Source: Lentibacillus sp. Marseille-P4043
GTDB lineage: Bacteria; Bacillota; Bacilli; Bacillales; Amphibacillaceae
Length of the DNA: 64,000 bases
Direction of reading: 5' to 3'
NCBI RefSeq assembly: GCF_900258515.1
Contig: NZ_LT984884.1
Coordinates: 532,934 to 596,933, forward strand
Below, one piece after another: positions 36,171-44,303 of the stretch; positions within the stretch are counted from its first letter, which is position 1, and each line of letters starts with the position of its first letter. The position numbers and the translations under genes are program-made. The notes below the pieces were generated by a model. The model saw only the letters and a list, made by a program, of their open reading frames with translations. It did no database searches and was not told where the DNA came from.

Positions 36171-37022
36171 TCAAAATAAATCCAACTGCCTTGGCGAAAG
36201 TCCTTCATATTCAATCCCAAGCATGTTTTGAAACTCCTTCGCATTACCCGCTGCATCTCCACCCGAATTATTGTTGAATAAAACGATAATATCTTTCGTA
36301 TCCTTTGTCAGCTGAATGATTCTGTTTTTCCATTCCAAAAGCTCATTACGATTATATTTGTATAAATAGCGAACTTCCCGCCAGTTTGTGTCAGCTCCGT
36401 TCGGTTTATTCCATCCATGCAGATTTCTACCGTGCATCCGTACTAATGTCATGTTTTCATTCGTTGTCACAGGCACAATCGGAATCGATCCATCTCCAGC
36501 TTGTGGCTCATCAGCGACGGAATGAATCCAGCCCTCCTGTTTCATAAAAGAAAGCGTATTGGCACGATACTTATCGTTAAACCAAGATTGATTCCTAAAT
36601 TCAAGCGCAACCGGAATATCCCCCATCATCTGTTTGCAATACCGTAAATAATCGACATTCTCTTTCTTGCAGTCAAACCATGGTGGAAATTGAAATAGCA
36701 CCATTGCCAGTTTATTTGCATCTTGGTATGGTTGTAAGGATTCCTTAAAGGCCTGAAACATCTCTGTTCTTGTCGCAAAAGGAAGTTCCTGACGTTGATG
36801 CCCTGTCATTCCTTGATAAGCCTTCACAACAAAACGGAAATTTTCCGGTGTTTCCCTCATCCACTTTAAAGCATTTTTAGTAGGTTGTACCGCATAGAAA
36901 GATGCATCGACTTCCACAACCGGAAAATGACTGCTATATTCAGGTAGTTTATCTTTCGCTTTCATGTGAGCAGGATATAGAGAATGATGGTCCCCCCATC
37001 CCGTTAAACCTATATAGATCAT
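36171..37022 (-). CDS. DUF72 (YecE/YunF) family protein
   Basis: A 283-aa TIM-barrel-like DUF72 protein: IYIGLTGWGDHHSLYP start, HFPVVEVDASFYAVQP (about 33-48), VKAYQGMTGHQR, LFQFPPWF and the late IIVLFNNNSGGDAAGNA are family hallmarks. The function is unknown; the fold suggests a metal-dependent enzyme. The ATG at 37022 follows AGGAGGGAACGTG; the GTG just before it is too close to that site. Confidence 0.88.
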   Translation of the reverse strand: MIYIGLTGWGDHHSLYPAHMKAKDKLPEYSSHFPVVEVDASFYAVQPTKNALKWMRETPENFRFVVKAYQGMTGHQRQELPFATRTEMFQAFKESLQPYQDANKLAMVLFQFPPWFDCKKENVDYLRYCKQMMGDIPVALEFRNQSWFNDKYRANTLSFMKQEGWIHSVADEPQAGDGSIPIVPVTTNENMTLVRMHGRNLHGWNKPNGADTNWREVRYLYKYNRNELLEWKNRIIQLTKDTKDIIVLFNNNSGGDAAGNAKEFQNMLGIEYEGLSPRQLDLF

Positions 37023-37262
37023 CACGTTCCCTCCTGCTATTATTTTAGCATAACATTAAAAGTGGAAGTCATATGACGATTTCTGAACCTTTCTCATCTA
37101 GTACAGACCATCACAACATTTTGATCTGGGTCACGAATGTAAAGAAGTAAAATCGTCAACCCTGTCAATTTCTGATTCGATTGGATAAAAAAACGTTTTT
37201 CGTCATAGGATTAAACTAAATGGACATGCATCAGCTATCGTGAGAGAAAGGAGAATTTATTT

Positions 37263-38075
37263 GTGAATTTAATAACAACCACTAAGCAAATTCTTGTCCG
37301 CTTTTTTGCCGATCGATTCTATGACCAATCGGCACAAATGGCATATTATCTTATGTTATCATTGTTCCCTTTTTTAATTTTCCTCTTTTCTCTGATTAGC
37401 TTTCTGCAGATTGATCCGGATAACATACTTGTCATGATCGAACCGTTTGCCCCCCATGATACATATATCGTTGTCCGTAACACATTGGAAAGCATATTGG
37501 ATAAAGGACGAGGTGAATTGTTGTCTTTTAGTCTCATAGCTGCTTTTTGGCTTGCCTCAATGGCCATCCAATCCCTCGTCCGATCGTTAAACAAAGCTTA
37601 CGATATTAAACGCAAACAGTCTTTCTTCCTACAAGGGGTTATTAGTGATTTATTACTTACTTTAGGCTTTATGATCATTTTTTCCTTTTCCTTACTTGTC
37701 CCAATTATTGAGGACTTTATCCGTACATACGTTCTAACCAGGGTCACAGTGGATGAATTATGGTACCGCTTATGGTTTTTAACGAGATGGGGACTTGGCA
37801 CATTATTTTTGTATCTTTTCTTTTCCATACTGTACAAGGTTGTTCCTAGTATCAGAGTACCGTGGAGAGGTGTTTTTCCAGGAGCACTTTTTGCAACGAT
37901 TGGCTGGCAAGTTGTATCCATTGTATTTTCAAGATTTGCTGGTATTGGTAATTACGCTGAATTCTATGGACAGCTTGGAAGTATCATTGCTTTGATGGTC
38001 TGGTTTTATCTTACGGCTGTGGTCCTGCTCATCGGTGGAATGATTAATGCATCCCTATATAAAAAACAGCCATAA
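37263..38075 (+). CDS. YihY/BrkB family inner membrane protein
   Basis: A 270-aa protein with about six membrane helices and the YihY/BrkB signature DQSAQMAYYLMLSLFPFLIFL (residues about 21-41) with SMAIQSLVRSLNKAYD, RVPWRGVFPGALFATIGWQV and YGQLGSIIALMVWFYLTA. Once annotated as RNase BN, the family is now only known as membrane proteins of uncertain, possibly lipid-transport, role. The start is GTG after AAAGGAG. Confidence 0.88.
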   Translation: MNLITTTKQILVRFFADRFYDQSAQMAYYLMLSLFPFLIFLFSLISFLQIDPDNILVMIEPFAPHDTYIVVRNTLESILDKGRGELLSFSLIAAFWLASMAIQSLVRSLNKAYDIKRKQSFFLQGVISDLLLTLGFMIIFSFSLLVPIIEDFIRTYVLTRVTVDELWYRLWFLTRWGLGTLFLYLFFSILYKVVPSIRVPWRGVFPGALFATIGWQVVSIVFSRFAGIGNYAEFYGQLGSIIALMVWFYLTAVVLLIGGMINASLYKKQP

Positions 38076-38080
38076 TTTTA

Positions 38081-38115
38081 GAAAGTAACAGAGCAATTCC
38101 TGCCCTGTTACTTTC
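38081..38115. terminator. Terminator between convergent genes
   Basis: GAAAGTAACAG (38081-38091) pairs with CTGTTACTTTC (38105-38115), overlapping no coding sequence. Confidence 0.85.
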
Positions 38116-38120
38116 ACCTT

Positions 38121-38807
38121 TTAACCTTTACAATAATTTAGCCAGTGATTCCATGGGTACTCTTTCGGTGGGAAGGACTTGATTGTAACCACTTCATCTT
38201 TCGTAGGATGTTTGAATTGCAATTCATGTGCCCATAGTGCGATCTGCTGGCCAGGTTTATTTACCTTTTGGCCATACTTTTGGTCACCATAGATTGGAGT
38301 TCCTAATTCGGAAAGTTGAACACGTATTTGATGGGGCCTCCCCGTATGAAGCTTTACTGACAACAAACTCAAGTTTTTCATTCGATTAATTGTTTCATAG
38401 TTTAATAACGCCTTTTTTGCCTTCTCATGACTGGCAGGCACGGTATGTACAATGTTTTTACGTTTATCTTTAATCAGATAATGCTCCAATTTTGCGCGCG
38501 TTTTGGCTGGGGCCCCTCTGACAACGGCCAAATACTTCCGTTCAAGTGCATTTCTGCGGATCACATCAGACAACCTTGAAGCAGCTTTGGACGTTTTGGC
38601 AAACACCATTGCACCACCAACTGGCCGATCAAGACGATGAACAAGCCCCAAAAACACATTGCCCGGTTTCTGATAACGAACTTTCAAATCGTGCTTTAAC
38701 AATGTCAGAAGATCATTATCTTTAGATTTGTCTTCCTGAACAGGTATGTTAACTGGTTTTTCAACCACTAGTAAATGATTGTCTTCATAAAGAATGGGTA
38801 TATCCAT
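38121..38807 (-). CDS. RluA family pseudouridine synthase
   Basis: A 228-aa catalytic-domain-only pseudouridine synthase. The active-site Asp is in GLVHRLDRPVGGAMVFAKT (about residues 56-74), and VKLHTGRPHQIRVQLSELGTPIYGD (split here: HTGRPHQIRVQL) is also diagnostic. It isomerises uridine in rRNA or tRNA. It lacks the N-terminal S4 domain of RluD-type enzymes, as in small RluA-like paralogues. Substrate unassigned. Confidence 0.88.
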   Translation of the reverse strand: MDIPILYEDNHLLVVEKPVNIPVQEDKSKDNDLLTLLKHDLKVRYQKPGNVFLGLVHRLDRPVGGAMVFAKTSKAASRLSDVIRRNALERKYLAVVRGAPAKTRAKLEHYLIKDKRKNIVHTVPASHEKAKKALLNYETINRMKNLSLLSVKLHTGRPHQIRVQLSELGTPIYGDQKYGQKVNKPGQQIALWAHELQFKHPTKDEVVTIKSFPPKEYPWNHWLNYCKG

Positions 38808-39050
38808 AGAATTTTTTCAATCTCCTTAGATACATGTATTTTAAAAATGGTAAAATGAGGAATTTTTAAGCAGAAAGCAATATGTTTAAATTATTGATAG
38901 CTTAACTTCATTCTACCTTTGTCCATAATTGTGTAAAAGAGTAACTCACACTAGGAATTTAAAAGTAGCCACTCTACAGAAAATACGACTAAATTAGAGG
39001 TGTTACTGTTTAAATTTTTCTCTTTCTGTATGTTATTAAATAATTATGGT

Positions 39051-39316
39051 TCATTCCATTAACGTTTCATAGCCTTGATCTTCTATCACTTCTTGCATGT
39101 CTTGCGTAGTAACCTTTGCATCATCATACGTAACATCACCTGTGACTAAATCCACAAACCATTTGCATGATGATATGCCATTGCGTTAATCGAAGGGGGT
39201 TAGAAACAACACTTACAGAGCTGTATGCCATTGTCGCCGCACCAGCTATCCATGGTGCCAATAGGCTAATTGCCGCTATTGGGAGAATCGAATATTTAAG
39301 GACGGCTAGAACACCC
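39051..39316 (-). pseudogene. Scar of a second copA-copZ locus
   Basis: Reading the minus strand from 39316: about 45 residues match the end of CopA (IAAISLLAPWIAGAATMAYS and SVSVVSNPLRL; the intact CopA at 44304 has [20 protein letters not shown]). These run straight into the second half of a CopZ-like chaperone (VDLVTGDVTYDDAKV ... MQEVIEDQGYETLME, stop at 39051-39053). The gene order copA then copZ is the same as in the intact operon. Both parts are truncated and joined near 39165, so this is a deletion scar. Confidence 0.75.
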
Positions 39317-39398
39317 ATAAAACACTTTTTCTTAAACTGTCTAACTCTAACGTCTTTTTATGATTGTTAAAATTATAGACGCACTGGCTGGAGTATTG

Positions 39399-39974
39399 TT
39401 ATTCCCCCCTTTCATTCACTGCTACATGTCCATTTAAAATACTGTTCAGCCTCTCCTTAACTTCATCTGTAGTAACAATACAACTGATAAAGCGAAATTT
39501 GCCCTTAATTCTCAACTCATATTTATCATTGACCTCTTTAGAGAAACCATAATATTTATGGTTGATGTCAATTTTTACAAATTCAAATGATTTAATTTTA
39601 TTCCAGGCTATAAAGCGGGCACCACAAATTATGCCATCATCCGCTACGGCAAATAAATCGAGAAAATTATATGTATAGAACAAAGGAAGAAGAATCAATG
39701 GATAGAATGACAACTCGGAGTCCATTAACAACCTTCCGATGAAGAACATAATCAATACAAATAGAAGGATGAAGGAATACATAATGATTCCGGCTTTTTG
39801 TTCGGTATAGGTCGGAAATTTCACCGGTTTTTGTTGGTAAATTCGAATAGCAGCAATCTCCTCTTCTTTAATCGGAAAAATAACATTCTGCTTCATTTTT
39901 ATCAATACCTGAATAAATCTATAACCAGCGTAACCGAAGGCAATTAAAAATAGGATATCCATAAGTATGTTCAT
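39399..39974 (-). CDS. Hypothetical membrane protein, 191 aa
   Basis: Three hydrophobic segments (about residues 5-24, 64-84, 89-108) are followed by a soluble C-terminal half with a pattern resembling bacterial PH-like domains (DDGIICGARFIAWNKIKSFEF ... YELRIKGKFRFISCIVTTDE; cut for length). Related proteins of unknown function are common beside immunity or stress genes in Bacillus. It lies 44 bp from another membrane-protein gene in the same direction, probably one transcript. Function unknown. Confidence 0.7.
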   Translation of the reverse strand: MNILMDILFLIAFGYAGYRFIQVLIKMKQNVIFPIKEEEIAAIRIYQQKPVKFPTYTEQKAGIIMYSFILLFVLIMFFIGRLLMDSELSFYPLILLPLFYTYNFLDLFAVADDGIICGARFIAWNKIKSFEFVKIDINHKYYGFSKEVNDKYELRIKGKFRFISCIVTTDEVKERLNSILNGHVAVNERGE

Positions 39975-40018
39975 CTAAATCACTCCTTTCTCAAACAAAC
40001 TACAGGAGTTTTAAACTC

Positions 40019-40393
40019 TTATTTTCTTCTTAGAATCGCAGGTCCGATAAATAGACAGATGAAGAATGTTGCTAAAACATAATAAATCAAATATCTTACC
40101 TTAATGAATTGTTGATCTAGTATTTTATCACACACAATCAAATAGATTAGCAACAGAAAGAAGGATAAACCCATTGTTGAGAGCATAAATTTCCTAATTT
40201 TATTATCAACATTTTTATCAGTTTCAGCATCACTTGGACTTTCCTTGCCTTTTGTTCTCCATTCAGCAATGCTTATACCACTAAGAAGTCCGATTAATAA
40301 TCCCCATTGCATTTTACCCACGATAAGACTTGTAACACCAACCCCGATAATCCCACCAATAAGCATACCAATATATCTGTTACGCATTTTCAC
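40019..40393 (-). CDS. Hypothetical membrane protein, 124 aa
   Basis: Four predicted membrane helices (about residues 8-24, 27-43, 68-88, 98-119). The middle loop is charged (WRTKGKESPSDAETDKNVDN). No domain recognised. It is probably co-transcribed with the 191-aa membrane protein downstream; the gap between them is 44 bp. Confidence 0.65.
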   Translation of the reverse strand: MKMRNRYIGMLIGGIIGVGVTSLIVGKMQWGLLIGLLSGISIAEWRTKGKESPSDAETDKNVDNKIRKFMLSTMGLSFFLLLIYLIVCDKILDQQFIKVRYLIYYVLATFFICLFIGPAILRRK

Positions 40394-40445
40394 TTCAAAC
40401 CCCCTTTGACTTTCAAGGCAAGTATATCATCTTAAGCGGGACATG

Positions 40446-40464
40446 GGGACAGGTTTGTTGTCCC
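40446..40464. repeat. REP-like palindrome
   Basis: GGGACA (40446-40451) and TGTCCC (40459-40464) around GGTTTGT. This is the GGGACAGG...TGTCCC type linked in many bacteria with RAYT transposases. It abuts the stop codon of a protein remnant (40468). Confidence 0.6.
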
Positions 40465-40467
40465 AGT

Positions 40468-40683
40468 TTAGTTTTGCGGAGTGACGCCGGATGGGGGTAA
40501 TAATGGAAAAAGAAATCTTTCATTTCTCATTGTTATGGTGTCATTCATCCGCTCAAATAACCGTTCACCGGTTGTGACCAATCGCTTGGCAAGCATCTCC
40601 CCCGTGAAATCGGGAAAATATACATCCGAAAAATACAGCTCCGATTCAGCGGACTGCCATAGGAGGAAATTACTTATCCTCTT
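40468..40683 (-). pseudogene. C-terminal protein remnant
   Basis: The minus strand has an open frame without a start, ending at TAA 40470-40468. It encodes roughly 70 residues including ESELYFSDVYFPDFTGEML and RLVTTGERLFERMNDTITM, then ends PLLPPSGVTPQN. Composition looks like real protein. Its upstream part is replaced by the repeat fragment starting near 40686. Family not recognised. Confidence 0.45.
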
Positions 40684-40685
40684 CC

Positions 40686-40856
40686 CCCCACCCGGAACGA
40701 TCCCGGACGGCGGGAAATGCGCGTGCTTATAGAAAAGAGTCTAACAGTCACAGCTTGATTAAATGTGATTAATCCAAGTCAACTTGAGCAGTGAATCTCC
40801 ATCCTTCCTCATTCTATCAAGGCTTATTTGTCCATTTCACGCTGCAAAAGTTGAGT
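40686..40856 (-). repeat. End fragment of the 881-bp element family
   Basis: This 170-bp piece matches 5165-5335 (ACCCGGAACGATCCCGGACG ... TTCACGCTGC) and ends in TGCAAAAGTTGAGT, one mismatch from the terminal repeat. The other end and the core are absent, so it is a one-ended remnant. Confidence 0.75.
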
Positions 40857-41015
40857 TATTAACAAATAATTACCCCGAACTAAATTTCAGTATTACCATA
40901 AAATACATAATTGCTGCTTACTGTATTAATTTTCCGACAAATAGGGGTGGAGATTAATGCTACATATCATAAGGTATGATATAATTATGTAACATGAGAT
41001 ATTGGAGGATTGCTT

Positions 41016-41579
41016 ATGGAATTCGTTGAGCCTATAAGGAATGTTGAAGACATTAAAAAAATTAAAAGGATATTGAAACTGCACTCACAGCGCGATTTAT
41101 TATTTTTTGTCCTTGGAATTAATACAGGCTTAAGGATTAGCGATTTACTTTCATTAAAAGTAAATGATGTGTGGAATGGAACAGCAATCAGGGATTTTTT
41201 ACATATCGCAGACCCCTGTACTCATGAAGGAAAAGCTTTCTATTTAAATAGGAGTGTGGAAAGAGAGCTAAAAACTTATCTAGCCAAAATTGATTTCGAT
41301 CAGATGGACTACCTTTTCAAATCAAAAAAGGATAATCATCCCATTACCCGGCAACAAGCTTACCGTATCGTTAATAAGGCAGCAAAAGACGCGGGAATGA
41401 CCGGAAAAATCGGTACACATACATTAAGGAAAACATTCGGTTATCATGCGTACCGTAAAGGAATTGCTGTCTCATTTATAGCAAAAATTTTAAATCACCA
41501 TTCGCCCTCTGAAACGCTGCATTATATTGGAATTGACAAAAATGAAAACCATTTAGTGAAAGTGGATGTCAATTTATAA
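41016..41579 (+). CDS. Small tyrosine recombinase/integrase
   Basis: A 187-aa catalytic-domain-only tyrosine recombinase, similar in size to Bacillus YoeC. Active-site residues are visible: Arg in NTGLRISDLLSLK (about 41), H-x-x-R in THTLRKTFGYH (about 142), His in NHHSPSETL, and Tyr in HYIGI (about 171). It lacks the N-terminal SAM-like core-binding domain of phage integrases. No att repeats or mobile-element genes are evident next to it, so its target is unknown. The ATG at 41016 follows GGAGGATTGCTT. Confidence 0.85.
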   Translation: MEFVEPIRNVEDIKKIKRILKLHSQRDLLFFVLGINTGLRISDLLSLKVNDVWNGTAIRDFLHIADPCTHEGKAFYLNRSVERELKTYLAKIDFDQMDYLFKSKKDNHPITRQQAYRIVNKAAKDAGMTGKIGTHTLRKTFGYHAYRKGIAVSFIAKILNHHSPSETLHYIGIDKNENHLVKVDVNL

Positions 41580-41631
41580 CACTCGACTATGGTTCTGATT
41601 CTGTAAAAAAAGAGAAAGGAATGACTGAATT

Positions 41632-43137
41632 TTGAATGTACTCGTTTCGAAGTTAAAAGAAGTCTTAATGGCAGTCCTCCCCATTACCGTTATGGTATTA
41701 ATTTTAAGTTTTACGCTAACACCTCTTGACATTTCACTATTTACCCGCTTTATTATTGGAGCGATTTTAATCATTATTGGATTATCTATCTTTTTATTTG
41801 GAGTTGACATTGGAATTACTCCAATCGGTCAAGCAATCGGAAAAGCCATTGCGAGGTCAAATAAGATCTGGATCCTATTAATTGCAGGTTTATTACTGGG
41901 CTTTTTTATCTCCATTGCCGAGCCTGATTTACACATCCTTGCCGGACAGGTTGAAATGGTCACGTCAGGACTGATAACAAAGACAAGTCTTGTTATTGTT
42001 GTATCAATCGGAATTGGCTTACTCATTGCTACCGGTCTAACCAGAATCGTCTACAACTTTCCACTATACAAGCTATTATCAATCTTGTATCTTATTATTT
42101 TTGTACTTGCGATATTTACATCTCCTGAATTTTTAGCTATTTCTTTCGATGCATCCGGAGCCACCACTGGCGCATTGACCGTACCGTTTATTCTATCACT
42201 TGCTTTAGGTATTTCTACATTAAAAAAAGATAGTAAAGCTTCCGAGAAAGACAGTTTCGGATTAGTAGCCATTGCTTCAACAGGAGCCATCATAACCGTA
42301 ATGATTATGAATATCATTATGCAAACGGATAAAATGACCGGGAGTCTGGAAGAAACGAATACGGATGCAAACTCGATAATCAGCCCTTTTCTACATGAAT
42401 TTCCAACCATCACCACTGAAATTATTGTAGCTTTGTTACCGATCTTAATAATTTTCCTTGTATTTCAGAAAAAATCATTTAAAATGACAGGGAAGGAAGT
42501 CAAAAGAATTTTAGTAGGACTGTTCTTAACATTTATTGGACTTGTCTTGTTTCTAGTTGGCGTAAACGCTGGATTTATGGACGTTGGAAGTACAGTAGGA
42601 TATGCGTTAGCATCCATGGATAATAAAGCATATATTATTGTTATTGCCTTTGTTTTAGGTATCGTTACGATATTAGCTGAACCGGCAGTACATGTCCTTA
42701 CTGATCAGATAGAAGATGTCACGAGCGGCTATGTGAAGGCGAAGGTTGTTTTAGGAACCCTTTCCATTGGGGTTGGTATAGCAGTTCTTTTATCAATACT
42801 GCGAGTACTCATACCTGAACTTCAACTATGGCATTACCTGCTGCCTGGATATATAATTGCTATTGCATTGACCTATTTCGCACCAAAATTGTTTGTCGGG
42901 ATTGCCTTTGATTCAGGTGGTGTTGCCTCCGGTCCAATGACTGCAACGTTTATATTGGCATTTATCCAGGGTGCTGCCGAAGCGATATCAAGTGCTGATG
43001 TATTAGTGGATGGGTTTGGTATGATTGCATTGGTAGCAATGACACCATTAATTGCCTTGCAGGTATTAGGTCTTGTTTTTAAATTAAAATCCAAAAAAGG
43101 AAAAGGAGGAGTAAAGCGAAATGTCGAGCAGCAATAA
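41632..43137 (+). CDS. DUF1538 family membrane protein
   Basis: A 501-aa protein with about 12-14 helices and a clear internal duplication: AEPDLHILAGQVEMVTSG (about residues 95-112) recurs as AEPAVHVLTDQIEDVTSG (about 346-363), and ISFDASGATTGALTVPFIL recurs as IAFDSGGVASGPMTATFIL. The inverted or tandem repeat layout is typical of secondary transporters. The TTG start follows GAAAGGA. It overlaps by 17 bp a gene for a protein with two PII-like domains, which points to a PII-regulated transport system. Substrate unknown. Confidence 0.85.
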   Translation: MNVLVSKLKEVLMAVLPITVMVLILSFTLTPLDISLFTRFIIGAILIIIGLSIFLFGVDIGITPIGQAIGKAIARSNKIWILLIAGLLLGFFISIAEPDLHILAGQVEMVTSGLITKTSLVIVVSIGIGLLIATGLTRIVYNFPLYKLLSILYLIIFVLAIFTSPEFLAISFDASGATTGALTVPFILSLALGISTLKKDSKASEKDSFGLVAIASTGAIITVMIMNIIMQTDKMTGSLEETNTDANSIISPFLHEFPTITTEIIVALLPILIIFLVFQKKSFKMTGKEVKRILVGLFLTFIGLVLFLVGVNAGFMDVGSTVGYALASMDNKAYIIVIAFVLGIVTILAEPAVHVLTDQIEDVTSGYVKAKVVLGTLSIGVGIAVLLSILRVLIPELQLWHYLLPGYIIAIALTYFAPKLFVGIAFDSGGVASGPMTATFILAFIQGAAEAISSADVLVDGFGMIALVAMTPLIALQVLGLVFKLKSKKGKGGVKRNVEQQ

Positions 43138-43786
43138 AATGGATCTTGAATTAGTTTGCATTATCGTAAACGCTGGACTGGGAAGTAAAATCATGCAAAC
43201 TGCTAAAAAGCATGGTATTTCAGGGGGGACTGTTTTAGTTGGAAAAGGGACTATCAATAGTCGAATCCTTGATAAGATGGGACTGGCGAATGTTAAAAAA
43301 GAAGTTATTTTAATGGGATCCAATAAAACGACTGCCAGTCAGGCGCTTGAAAAATTAGATGCGAAATTTAAATTCTCAAAGCCAAATCGCGGCATAGCCT
43401 TTACTACCTCAATCAATCAAATACTTGGTGCAAGCAGTTTTAAAAGCGATCGTATGAAAGAAAGCGGAGGTGCAGAAGAAAAAATGTATCATGCTATTAC
43501 GGTGATTATAGAAAAAGGAAATGCAGAGGATGTCATCGATGCAGCCACTGAAGCTGGCTCAAAAGGCGGTACAATTATCAATGCAAGAGGTTCAGGAATC
43601 CATGAAACTAGTAAAGTCTTTTCGATGGAAATCGAACCAGAGAAAGAGATTGTATTGATTCTATCAGAGAAGAAAAGCACCGATGCTATTGTTTCTTCCA
43701 TCAATAAAAAACTCAATATAGATGAACCAGGTAATGGAATCATTTTCATTCAAGATATCAATGAAACATACGGGGTGTATAAGTGA
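43121..43786 (+). CDS. Protein with two PII-like domains
   Basis: A 221-aa fusion of two PII (GlnB/GlnK-like) ferredoxin folds: domain 1 about 6-100 (VCIIVNAGLGSKIMQTAKKHG ... TTASQALEKL), domain 2 about 123-215 (AITVIIEKGNAEDVIDAATE, GSKGGTIINARGSG). The canonical uridylylated Tyr of the T-loop is not seen; the T-loop area in domain 2 is ARGSGIHETSK. PII proteins bind nucleotides and gate transporters. Translational coupling with the DUF1538 membrane protein suggests it is that protein's regulator. AAAGGAGGAG precedes the ATG. Confidence 0.85.
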   Translation: MSSSNKMDLELVCIIVNAGLGSKIMQTAKKHGISGGTVLVGKGTINSRILDKMGLANVKKEVILMGSNKTTASQALEKLDAKFKFSKPNRGIAFTTSINQILGASSFKSDRMKESGGAEEKMYHAITVIIEKGNAEDVIDAATEAGSKGGTIINARGSGIHETSKVFSMEIEPEKEIVLILSEKKSTDAIVSSINKKLNIDEPGNGIIFIQDINETYGVYK

Positions 43787-43854
43787 TTGGTTTTTGTGTA
43801 GCAGCATCCCATTTTTGCTTCCAGCTATGAGATTCGTTAATTTCAATACTTTTA

Positions 43855-43887
43855 AAAGGGCGTTTCTATTTGGAAATGCCTTTTTTG
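43855..43887 (+). terminator. Terminator of the DUF1538-PII operon
   Basis: AAAAGGGCGTTTC (43855-43867) pairs with GGAAATGCCTTTT (43873-43885), then TTGGG. Confidence 0.75.
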
Positions 43888-43970
43888 GGATACGATGGGC
43901 CTCCTGTTTCTGCCCAGGGGTTGATGCTTTTTCCAGATAATATTTAAATCAGCCTCTAGTCGGAGGTTTA

Positions 43971-44004
43971 AAGATCTGGTTTTCATAACAGAAAACCAGA
44001 TCTT
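43971..44004 (-). terminator. Terminator of the cop operon
   Basis: AAGATCTGGTTTTC (43971-43984) pairs perfectly with GAAAACCAGATCTT (43991-44004), 12 bp after the copZ stop. Confidence 0.85.
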
Positions 44005-44015
44005 CATTCTTATAT

Positions 44016-44219
44016 TTAGGCAATATCATAGCCTTGTTCTTCAATAGCTTCTTTCATGGCATCAACATTTACTTTTGATTCATCAAAAGTAACATCTACT
44101 TTACCAGCTTCTAAATTAACTTCAGCTGCTGATACACCATCCAATTTGTTTAATGCACCTTCAACTGACATTTTGCAATGACCACATGACATGCCTTGTA
44201 CATTTAATGTTTTCTCCAT
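44016..44219 (-). CDS. copZ: Copper chaperone CopZ
   Basis: A 67-aa heavy-metal-associated domain. The copper-binding C-x-x-C is in QGMSCGHCKMSVEGAL (residues about 8-23). It delivers Cu(I) in the cytosol to CopA. It is the last gene of csoR-copA-copZ, 84 bp after copA with its own AAAGGAGGTG ribosome site. Confidence 0.95.
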   Translation of the reverse strand: MEKTLNVQGMSCGHCKMSVEGALNKLDGVSAAEVNLEAGKVDVTFDESKVNVDAMKEAIEEQGYDIA

Positions 44220-44303
44220 GACTTTTTCACCTCCTTTAAAGTTATATAAAACGAAACTTCAAACAGTGGGGTTATTACTGCACGTTACCTGTGGGAGAAA
44301 AAA

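Noticed and set aside
41010..41579. Integron or prophage integrase with att sites
   Set aside because: No flanking direct repeats, cassettes or phage genes were found; the recombinase lacks the core-binding domain.
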